From Micavibrio sp. UBA1664 (GTDB lineage Bacteria; Pseudomonadota; Alphaproteobacteria; Micavibrionales; UBA1664), in the NCBI GenBank assembly GCA_002320485.1, contig DCKW01000007.1, positions 32,910 through 38,736 of the forward strand: a stretch of DNA of 5,827 nt. Direction: 5' to 3'. The position numbers and the translations under genes were made by a program. Within the stretch, counting starts at the first letter, position 1. Each line of letters starts with the position of its first letter. Shown here one piece after another: positions 1 to 5,135 of this stretch. The notes beneath the pieces were generated by a model. The model did not search any database. It saw nothing but the letters and a program-made list of their open reading frames with translations, and was not told the DNA's origin.

Positions 1-1197
1 AAGTGTTTCAATACCCAATGATAACGGCGTCACATCAAGCAATAGAACGTCTTTAACGTCGCCTTGCAAAACACCACCCTGAATGGCCGCACCGTTGGCA
101 ACAACTTCATCAGGGTTCACACCTTTATGCGGTTCCTTACCGAAAAAGTCCTTCACAGTTTCGATCACTTTCGGCATACGGGTCATACCACCAACCAAGA
201 CAACGTCATCAATTTCAGAAGCCTTGATGCCTGCATCTTTTAATGCCGCCTTCATCGGCTCGATCGAACGTTTGATCAAATCCTCGACTAGTGATTCCAA
301 TTTCGCACGTGTCAATTTAATGTTTAAGTGCTTAGGGCCGGATGCATCGGCAGTGATAAACGGCAGGTTGACTTCCGTCGTTGTTGTCGATGACAGTTCG
401 ATTTTTGCCTTTTCCGCGGCTTCCTTCAACCGTTGTAACGCCATTTTGTCGTTACGCAAGTCAACGCCTTGTTCCTTTTTGAACTCGTCAGCCAAATAAT
501 CAATCACGCGCTCGTCAAAATCTTCACCACCAAGAAACGTATCTCCGTTTGTGGCCTTCACTTCAAAGACGCCATCGCCGATTTCAAGGATAGACACGTC
601 GAATGTACCACCACCAAGGTCATAAACGGCAATCGTGCCCGACCCTTTTTTATCTAGACCATAGGCCAAAGCGGCCGCCGTCGGTTCGTTGATGATGCGT
701 TCCACTTCCAGACCGGCGATTTTACCGGCATCTTTTGTTGCCTGACGTTGTGAGTCGTTGAAGTATGCAGGAACGGTAATAACCGCCTTGTCCACTTTCG
801 TGCCCAAATATGTTTCGGCAGTTTCCTTCATTTTTTTCAAAACGATCGCAGAAATTTGTGACGGTGCGAATTTTTCGCCATCCACTTCGACCCATGCATC
901 ACCGTTATCGGCCTTCACAATATTGAAAGGCGCATTCTTTTTCATTTTCTGAACTTCGGCATCATTATACTGACGACCGATTAAACGTTTGATTCCGTAT
1001 AGTGTTTTTGTCGGATTTGTAACTGCCTGACGTTTCGCAGGCTGCCCGGCGATACGGTCGCCATCATCTGTAAATGCGATGTAAGAGGGGGTTGTCCGCG
1101 CACCCTCGGCATTTTCCAATACTTTCGGCTTATCACCTTCCATAACGGATACACAAGAGTTGGTTGTCCCAAGGTCAATACCAATAATTTTTGACAT
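1..1197 (-). CDS. dnaK: Molecular chaperone DnaK (Hsp70), N-terminal 399 residues, partial
   Basis: DnaK is the cytoplasmic ATP-dependent Hsp70 chaperone that binds exposed hydrophobic peptides and works with DnaJ and GrpE. The reading frame starts at ATG 1195-1197 and stays open to the left edge. The 399 visible residues cover the whole ATPase domain, the interdomain linker and the first few residues of the substrate-binding domain. Visible signatures are the phosphate-1 loop IDLGTTNS (about residues 7-14), the phosphate-2 loop DLGGGTF (193-199), LVGGMTRMP (334-342) and the linker VLLLDVTPLS (384-393). An AAAGGAG ribosome binding site (1207-1213) sits 9 nt upstream of the start. The gene is divergent from the SLC13 transporter gene. 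In this lineage dnaJ usually follows dnaK, but that region is outside the window. The C-terminal half is cut by the window edge, not by a mutation. The family assignment is certain. Confidence 0.98.
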   Translation of the reverse strand, partial: MSKIIGIDLGTTNSCVSVMEGDKPKVLENAEGARTTPSYIAFTDDGDRIAGQPAKRQAVTNPTKTLYGIKRLIGRQYNDAEVQKMKKNAPFNIVKADNGDAWVEVDGEKFAPSQISAIVLKKMKETAETYLGTKVDKAVITVPAYFNDSQRQATKDAGKIAGLEVERIINEPTAAALAYGLDKKGSGTIAVYDLGGGTFDVSILEIGDGVFEVKATNGDTFLGGEDFDERVIDYLADEFKKEQGVDLRNDKMALQRLKEAAEKAKIELSSTTTTEVNLPFITADASGPKHLNIKLTRAKLESLVEDLIKRSIEPMKAALKDAGIKASEIDDVVLVGGMTRMPKVIETVKDFFGKEPHKGVNPDEVVANGAAIQGGVLQGDVKDVLLLDVTPLSLGIETL

Positions 1198-1267
1198 CTA
1201 ATCAATCTCCTTTATTAAGCAAGTTGTCATCTTTGAAGCCCAAAAGGCGCCTCGTATTTTTTGTTAG

Positions 1268-1295
1268 ATTATATTTAAGCCCTGAAGGCACTTAA
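1268..1295 (-). promoter_or_regulatory. Candidate dnaK promoter P2 (proximal) overlapping an interrupted inverted repeat
   Basis: Read on the minus strand there is a perfect -10 TATAAT (1268-1273), but the -35 region at 1290-1296 is poor. The arms TTAAG (1275-1279) and CTTAA (1291-1295) enclose CC-TGAA-GG, so an interrupted inverted repeat fills the space between the -35 and -10 positions. It could be an operator for a factor that compensates for, or blocks, the weak -35. If transcribed from P1, it would form a small leader hairpin instead. It may also be chance in A+T-rich DNA. Confidence 0.35.
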
Positions 1296-1313
1296 ATCAA
1301 CCTAACACTGATA

Positions 1314-1343
1314 AGAATATATTCCTTTTGTGGATAATGTCAA
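1314..1343 (-). promoter_or_regulatory. Candidate dnaK promoter P1 (distal, sigma-70-like)
   Basis: Read on the minus strand, a perfect -35 hexamer TTGACA (1338-1343) is followed after 18 bp by TATTCT (1314-1319), which matches 4 of 6 bases of the -10 consensus. Transcription would start near 1307 and give a leader of about 110 nt before dnaK. I see no convincing sigma-32 promoter or CIRCE operator in this intergenic region. The assignment rests on the sequence match alone. Confidence 0.45.
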
Positions 1344-1423
1344 ATATTTATTTTTAGGATGCCAGAACTCTTTTTTATGCATGCTATTAATTAGATCATA
1401 CACTCTTACAAGACAGGCTTATA

Positions 1424-3313
1424 ATGATCCCTGAGATTTATTTGGTTTACTTTACGTTTTTTGTACTTTTCCTCACATTTTTGGCATTTATTAAAGAGAG
1501 AATTCCCCCGCATCTTGTCGCCCTGACAGGAATGATCGTCTTGTTGGCCGTAGGGGCTATCACTACAGATGAAATGTTGGCTGTTTTTAGCAATAGCGCG
1601 CCCATCACGATTGCGTGTATGTTTGTTATCAGTGCCGCCCTCGATCAAACAGGGGTCATCGACGCAATCGGTAAATTTCTTTTGAAATTATCGACTAAAA
1701 GCAAATATCTGGGTATAATTGTGACGATTATTATGGTTGCCTTTGTCTCGGCATTCATGAATAACACACCTGTTGTCATTATTTTAACGCCCGTCATTAT
1801 TGCCCTTGCGCAAAAGATGAAATCCTACCCATCCAAATATTTGATTCCGTTATCATATGCCGCCATTCTAGGGGGAACATGTACATTGATCGGGACATCG
1901 ACCAACATCTTGGTCAATAGCGTGGCGCAAGATTATGGGCAAGCCCCGTTCGGCATGTTTGAAATTACGGGGGCAGGCGCAATAATGGCCGCAGCCGGCC
2001 TTATATTTATGGCACTTTTCGGGCGCTTCCTGCTGCCCGATCGTCAACCGCCGCAAGACCAGATGATGGACGGTGTGGTGAAGCGTTTTATGGCCGAGGC
2101 GGTTATTACCGATAATTCACCACTGATAGGCATGTCGCTGAATGATGTAAGTTTCACCGAAAACGAGGATTACGAAATCATTGATTTGATCCGTCGCGAG
2201 AAAGGACGGCGTATGGAACCTGAAGGTCAGTCTTACAGACGGCGTTCTATGTTTGCACAATTATTCACGCGTAAACAAAATGTTCGTAGAGCAGACGAGC
2301 CATCGTACAAAGTGACATCTTTCCGTGACATGAAGCTGGAGGCAGGCGACAGGCTTGTCTTTAAATTGAGCAAGGATGAAATCGTCCAACTGTCAAACCA
2401 TGTCGGGATTGATTTTAATGTAGAGGGCGCAGACATGGGGGCGACGAGACCAGCGCATGAGGTCACAGCAGTAGAAGGCGTCATTCCCCCCAATTCAAGA
2501 TTCATCGGTTTACGCGTAAAGGATTTACGCCTTCGCCGTGCTTATGGTTGTTTTGTTATCGCCATGCATCGCGAGGATAAAAACATTACCGGTGATATGG
2601 CTAACGTTATACTCAAGCAAGGGGATACTTTGATACTGGAAGGTGAGGAGGCAGATATCGACCGTTTGTTTGATACGGATAATATCGTCAATGCTTCATT
2701 CATACGCGCAATGCTGTTCGATAAAAACAAGGCGGCAATTGCCTTGGGAACGCTGGTAGGGATCGTCAGTCTGAGTGCATTCGGATTGATGCCGATTGCG
2801 GGGTTAGCTATGATCGGAACGGTAATTGTTGTGATGACGGGATGCGTCGCACCGGAAAAGGCCTACCGTACCATAGACTGGCGTATATTGTTGCTGATTT
2901 TCGGAATGCTCGGCATAGGAAGTGCAATGGAGGAAACCGGAGCCGCGCAATTACTGGTCGATAATATCGTCGGATTAATCGATGGATACGGGCCGCTTAT
3001 TTTACTCGCTTGCGTGTATCTTCTGACATCACTGTTAACAGAAAGTATTACTAACAATGCCGTGGCGATTTTGTTGACACCGATCGTTATCGGTTTATCA
3101 ACATCACTCGGCTATGATCCGCGTCCTTTCGTTGTGGCGGTTATGTTGGGAGCCTCTGCAAGTTTTGCAACACCGATCGGATATCAGACAAATACGTTTG
3201 TTTATGCAGCCGGAGGATATAAATTTAAGGACTTCCTGAAAATCGGAATTCCGATGAATATTATCATGCTTGTTGTTGCGGTGATTGTTATTCCGATCTT
3301 CTGGCCATTCTAA
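1424..3313 (+). CDS. SLC13-family membrane transporter with two RCK_C (TrkA_C) domains
   Basis: This is a 629-residue inner-membrane permease of the SLC13/DASS type (ion transporter superfamily), probably cation-coupled and moving an anion such as sulfate or a dicarboxylate. The substrate cannot be read from the sequence. The N-terminal membrane half (about 1-205) carries FMNNTPVV (111-118) and GTSTN (157-161). The C-terminal half (about 433-629) carries the matching pair TESITNNAVA (539-548) and ATPIGYQTN (582-590). These paired NNT/TN motifs are the substrate and cation sites of the family. Between the halves lie two soluble RCK_C domains, about 222-331 and 345-420, which in related proteins are regulatory ligand-binding modules. 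The first has an extra, strongly basic stretch at about 257-295. The start codon has only a weak AGG (1415-1417) 6 nt upstream. The gene converges on msrA with a 28-nt gap. Family confidence is high; substrate is unknown. Confidence 0.9.
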   Translation: MIPEIYLVYFTFFVLFLTFLAFIKERIPPHLVALTGMIVLLAVGAITTDEMLAVFSNSAPITIACMFVISAALDQTGVIDAIGKFLLKLSTKSKYLGIIVTIIMVAFVSAFMNNTPVVIILTPVIIALAQKMKSYPSKYLIPLSYAAILGGTCTLIGTSTNILVNSVAQDYGQAPFGMFEITGAGAIMAAAGLIFMALFGRFLLPDRQPPQDQMMDGVVKRFMAEAVITDNSPLIGMSLNDVSFTENEDYEIIDLIRREKGRRMEPEGQSYRRRSMFAQLFTRKQNVRRADEPSYKVTSFRDMKLEAGDRLVFKLSKDEIVQLSNHVGIDFNVEGADMGATRPAHEVTAVEGVIPPNSRFIGLRVKDLRLRRAYGCFVIAMHREDKNITGDMANVILKQGDTLILEGEEADIDRLFDTDNIVNASFIRAMLFDKNKAAIALGTLVGIVSLSAFGLMPIAGLAMIGTVIVVMTGCVAPEKAYRTIDWRILLLIFGMLGIGSAMEETGAAQLLVDNIVGLIDGYGPLILLACVYLLTSLLTESITNNAVAILLTPIVIGLSTSLGYDPRPFVVAVMLGASASFATPIGYQTNTFVYAAGGYKFKDFLKIGIPMNIIMLVVAVIVIPIFWPF

Positions 3314-3340
3314 ACGGATTTGTTAACCGAAAGATCTGTT
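3313..3340 (+). terminator. Candidate weak hairpin terminator after the SLC13 gene
   Basis: In plus-strand RNA, AACGGAUUU (3313-3321) can pair with AGAUCUGUU (3332-3340), giving a 9-bp stem with two G-U pairs and a 10-nt loop. It begins at the last base of the transporter stop codon. It is followed by ATTATTTAT, which is U-rich but not a clean U tract. The stem is poorer in minus-strand RNA, where an A-C mismatch appears, so any function would be for the plus-strand transcript. Support is weak because the stem is A+U-rich. Confidence 0.3.
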
Positions 3341-3341
3341 A

Positions 3342-3944
3342 TTATTTATCCCAAACATCGTTGATGCGCTGGTCGCGACCGCAATTCCAGCGGTAGAACT
3401 TATAACGAACAGGGTTTTTTGAGGCATAGTCCTGATGATAGGCCTCCGCAGGATAGAATGGCGCATCCGGCAAAATATCGACATTGATATCCTGTCCCAA
3501 TGTTTGAGCAGTCTCTTTTATAACCGTTTCGGCTATGGTGCGTTCTTCTTCATTTTTTACAAAAATGGCAGGACGGTATTGTTCCCCTCTGTCACAGAAT
3601 TGGCCGTCACCATCGGTAGGGTCGATATGACGCATTTGATATTCAATAATATCACGATAGGAAATTATGGCAGGATCATAGGTTAATTCCACAACCTCAA
3701 TATGTGGGGTAGTGAAATTTTCGTTAGTCTCATAATAGTTTTCGTAAACAGGGGAAGGTCTGTCGCCGCCGGCATAGCCTGATACGGCCTCGGTAATACC
3801 GTCCAGTTTTTCAAAGTCGGATTCCACGCACCAGAAACATCCGCCGGCAATCACCGCTTTTTTCGTTTCACCCTGTGCCATAACTGAAAAGGACGTCATC
3901 AAAATAACGACGTAAACAAAGATGCAAAATAATAAAGGACGCAT
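3342..3944 (-). CDS. msrA: Peptide methionine (S)-S-oxide reductase MsrA, exported form
   Basis: MsrA reduces the S epimer of methionine sulfoxide in proteins back to methionine, using a catalytic cysteine later regenerated through disulfide exchange. The 200-residue product contains the active-site motif GGCFWCVE (34-41, catalytic Cys36), GYAGG (56-60), HIDPTDGDGQ (106-115), FCDRGEQYRPAIF (116-128) and a C-terminal NCGRD (187-191) with a likely resolving Cys188. Residues 1-23 look like a signal peptide: one Arg, a hydrophobic core (about 4-21) and the cleavage-type ending VMA before Gln24. The enzyme therefore probably acts in the periplasm. The usual GxTGHAE segment reads NFTTPHIE here (76-83); the acidic residue (Glu83) is kept but the glycines are lost. 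The start is supported by AGGTG (3953-3957) 8 nt upstream. The gene converges on the transporter gene and has a repeat-dense upstream region. Family confidence is very high; export is inferred from the N-terminus. Confidence 0.96.
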   Translation of the reverse strand: MRPLLFCIFVYVVILMTSFSVMAQGETKKAVIAGGCFWCVESDFEKLDGITEAVSGYAGGDRPSPVYENYYETNENFTTPHIEVVELTYDPAIISYRDIIEYQMRHIDPTDGDGQFCDRGEQYRPAIFVKNEEERTIAETVIKETAQTLGQDINVDILPDAPFYPAEAYHQDYASKNPVRYKFYRWNCGRDQRINDVWDK

Positions 3945-3953
3945 AATAGAAAC

Positions 3954-3965
3954 ACCTGAACAGGT
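3954..3965. repeat. Inverted repeat ACCTG-AA-CAGGT over the msrA ribosome binding site
   Basis: This is a perfect 5-bp inverted repeat with a 2-bp spacer. It includes the msrA Shine-Dalgarno (AGGTG on the minus strand). The spacer is too short for an RNA hairpin, so any role would be as a DNA operator. Its centre lies 30 bp from the centre of the next inverted repeat (3983-3996), which has the same AA spacer. Confidence 0.45.
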
Positions 3966-3982
3966 TAATAATGAGTAATGTT

Positions 3983-3996
3983 TATCAGAACTGATA
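3983..3996. repeat. Inverted repeat TATCAG-AA-CTGATA upstream of msrA
   Basis: This is a perfect 6-bp inverted repeat with a 2-bp AA spacer, about 40 bp upstream of the msrA start. The 14-bp dyad is the size of a typical dimeric repressor half-turn site. I do not recognise a known regulator consensus. Confidence 0.5.
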
Positions 3997-4007
3997 GAAA
4001 TATCTCA

Positions 4008-4020
4008 CGTCACTATGACG
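4008..4020. repeat. Inverted repeat CGTCA-CTA-TGACG upstream of msrA
   Basis: A perfect 5-bp inverted repeat with a 3-bp spacer lies between the TATCAG dyad and the GTGTTAAG direct repeat. It may be part of the same control region. On its own a match this short has limited weight. Confidence 0.4.
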
Positions 4021-4025
4021 GAAAT

Positions 4026-4044
4026 GTGTTAAGGAAGTGTTAAG
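4026..4044. repeat. Direct repeat GTGTTAAG, two copies at an 11-bp period
   Basis: GTGTTAAG occurs exactly at 4026-4033 and 4037-4044, separated by GAA. Read towards msrA this is CTTAACAC-TTC-CTTAACAC. Head-to-tail repeats at about 11 bp are the form recognised by OmpR/PhoB-type response regulators, which bind as tandem dimers on one face of the helix. The sequence is not the PhoB consensus. It sits about 80-100 bp upstream of the msrA start, a reasonable activator position. The repeat is directly visible; its function is inferred. Confidence 0.5.
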
Positions 4045-4100
4045 AATATCTTATTCGAATCGACCTGTACGAAAAAGTTATCGCTCAAATTTACAATAGA

Positions 4101-4136
4101 TTAGTTTTAGATAGAATACGGTAATATTTAAACTAA
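4101..4136 (-). repeat. Inverted repeat TTAGTTT / AAACTAA at the end of the 61-residue ORF
   Basis: TTAGTTT (4101-4107) and AAACTAA (4130-4136) are perfect 7-bp inverted arms 22 bp apart, and the right arm contains the ORF stop codon. In minus-strand RNA this could form an A+U-rich stem-loop at the 3' end of the small gene. No U tract follows, so it is a poor intrinsic terminator and is reported only as a possible 3'-end structure. Confidence 0.25.
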
Positions 4137-4318
4137 CGCGTATGCCGAGGAGGATTAGAGTGAGAGTCTTTTCTGTCTAAACAAACTACAGCAGCAGAAC
4201 ATGCCGCAGAAATTCCGAAAGCAACGGCTGCTTGTGGCACGCCTATAGAATACATTGCAACACCTGCTACGCTAGTTGCCACTGTATTAAAGGCATAACA
4301 AGAACTGAACAGACTCAT
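4133..4318 (-). CDS. Hypothetical small hydrophobic protein, 61 residues
   Basis: I do not recognise this protein. It is Ala-, Val- and Ser-rich and hydrophobic from about residue 8 to 47. A Gly-Val-Pro-Gln turn near 26-29 could split this into two membrane segments. It ends in a polar, basic tail (48-61). There are three cysteines (7, 40 and 46). Evidence that it is real: an AGGA ribosome binding site (4327-4330) 8 nt before the ATG, an extended -10 promoter directly upstream, and a base composition visibly richer in G+C than the A+T-rich DNA on both sides. It lies between grpE and msrA on the same strand but appears to have its own promoter. Serine codon choice is odd: 6 of 9 are TCT, against 1 of 17 in the visible part of rph. 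That may reflect recent acquisition, fast evolution or small numbers. No function can be assigned. Confidence 0.55.
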   Translation of the reverse strand: MSLFSSCYAFNTVATSVAGVAMYSIGVPQAAVAFGISAACSAAVVCLDRKDSHSNPPRHTR

Positions 4319-4346
4319 TTTTTTTATCCTAAATCAATATTGACTT

Positions 4347-4375
4347 ATATTACCATAAAAATTTTTATATAGCAA
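4347..4375 (-). promoter_or_regulatory. Candidate extended -10 promoter for the 61-residue ORF
   Basis: On the minus strand, TTGCTA (4370-4375, 4 of 6) is followed after 17 bp by TAATAT (4347-4352, 4 of 6). TGG directly precedes the -10, giving the TGn extended element. The -35 begins 5 bp past the grpE stop codon, so this would uncouple the small ORF from grpE. The spacer holds a perfect 14-bp palindrome ATAAAAATTTTTAT (4355-4368), which may bend or melt easily or act as an operator. Confidence 0.45.
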
Positions 4376-4379
4376 CTAT

Positions 4380-4988
4380 TTACACTTCCTCGTCAATTTT
4401 ATAATCAGTACCGCCGGCAGAAGCCTTTGCCACGCCGACGCGGGCGGGGCGCAACAGACGGTCGTGAATTGTGTAGCCCGCTTCTAATAACTGGATGATT
4501 TCCCCATTTTGCTTGCCCGGAACTTCGGCTTCGAACATCACCTCATGGAAATTGGGGTCAAATTTCCCCTCTTTTGGCTCAATCTTTTGAATACCGTGTT
4601 TCTCCAGGCTGGCGAGCATGATTTTTTCAGTCGCGGCAACGCCGTCATATAATGTTTTAACCTTATCATCTGCGCGCTGATCTTCCGAAATGGCATCAAG
4701 CGCACGGCGCAAATTATCGGAAATATCCAGCATATCCTTCGCAAAACCGGTCACCGCATATTTGGTAGTATCGGCCTGTGTGCGCTCCATCCGTTTGCGG
4801 GTATTTTCCGCCTCCGCCAAAGCACGCATCAGCTTGTCGCGCATATCATCGCGTTCTTTGGTAAGTGTGGCAAGGGCATCATCGGTTTGAGATGCGGTGG
4901 CCTCACCCTGATCCTGTTGCGTTTCGGGTGTCAGGTTTTCCGCTGGCTCTTCATTATTGGGGTTTTGATTTTCGGCTGTATTGCTCAT
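4380..4988 (-). CDS. grpE: Nucleotide-exchange factor GrpE
   Basis: GrpE is the dimeric cytoplasmic cochaperone that releases ADP from DnaK and so resets the chaperone cycle. With the start at 4988 the protein has 202 residues, within the normal range. In order it has an acidic, Gln/Asn-rich disordered N-terminus (1-37), a long heptad-rich helix for dimerisation (about 38-85), the four-helix region (about 86-135) and the C-terminal beta domain. The beta domain shows FDPNFHEVM (143-151) and GYTIHDRLLRPARVGVAK (171-188), the GrpE signature. The frame is open to an earlier ATG at 5048, but that codon has no ribosome binding site and lies inside the promoter spacer. The start at 4988 has AAGGA (4994-4998) 5 nt upstream. 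The gene is divergent from rph, with no hrcA between them, and lies about 3.2 kb from its partner gene dnaK. Confidence 0.97.
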   Translation of the reverse strand: MSNTAENQNPNNEEPAENLTPETQQDQGEATASQTDDALATLTKERDDMRDKLMRALAEAENTRKRMERTQADTTKYAVTGFAKDMLDISDNLRRALDAISEDQRADDKVKTLYDGVAATEKIMLASLEKHGIQKIEPKEGKFDPNFHEVMFEAEVPGKQNGEIIQLLEAGYTIHDRLLRPARVGVAKASAGGTDYKIDEEV

Positions 4989-5026
4989 ATCATTCCTTAT
5001 CGCATTAATACTTGTCTTTGAAAGGG

Positions 5027-5056
5027 AATATAACCGCGCCACATTCATATTTCAAG
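5027..5056 (-). promoter_or_regulatory. grpE promoter with overlapping sigma-70-like and sigma-32-like elements
   Basis: On the minus strand, TTGAAA (5050-5055) and TATATT (5027-5032) are separated by 17 bp; each matches 5 of 6 sigma-70 consensus bases. Shifted by one base, CTTGAA (5051-5056) is the classic heat-shock -35. GTTATAT, overlapping the -10, fits the alphaproteobacterial RpoH -10 (CYTATNT) except for its first base. Transcription would start near 5020, giving a leader of about 30 nt that carries the ribosome binding site for the ATG at 4988. Dual use by housekeeping and heat-shock sigma factors is inferred. Confidence 0.6.
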
Positions 5057-5135
5057 TCATCGACACTTGCCCGTCAGCGGAAATTGCAATAGTGTCTGGA
5101 GCATAAAAACAATTAAGCATAATGAAGGAGACTAT

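Noticed and set aside
83..952. Plus-strand open frames opposite dnaK
   Set aside because: They are antisense shadows of a strongly conserved coding sequence and have no family features.
1245..1252. Palindrome AGGCGCCT in the dnaK leader
   Set aside because: It is only 8 bp with no spacer and no matching second site, so chance is a sufficient explanation.
1321..1423. Promoter for the SLC13 gene in the divergent intergenic region
   Set aside because: Several A+T-rich hexamers resemble a -10, but none has an acceptable -35 at a normal distance, so no site is called.
1406..3057. Minus-strand open frames within the transporter gene
   Set aside because: They overlap a clearly real 629-residue gene, lack start signals and show no recognisable protein features.
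3945..4132. Short open frames between msrA and the 61-residue ORF
   Set aside because: They are only a few codons long, without ribosome binding sites.
4989..5048. Longer GrpE reading frame starting at ATG 5048 (222 residues)
   Set aside because: There is no ribosome binding site, the ATG lies within the spacer of the best promoter, and the extra 20 residues do not resemble a GrpE N-terminus.
5084..5123. Possible rph promoter using TTGCAA and CATAAT
   Set aside because: The spacing between these hexamers is far too long. CATAAT would also start transcription at the ribosome binding site, too close to the start codon.
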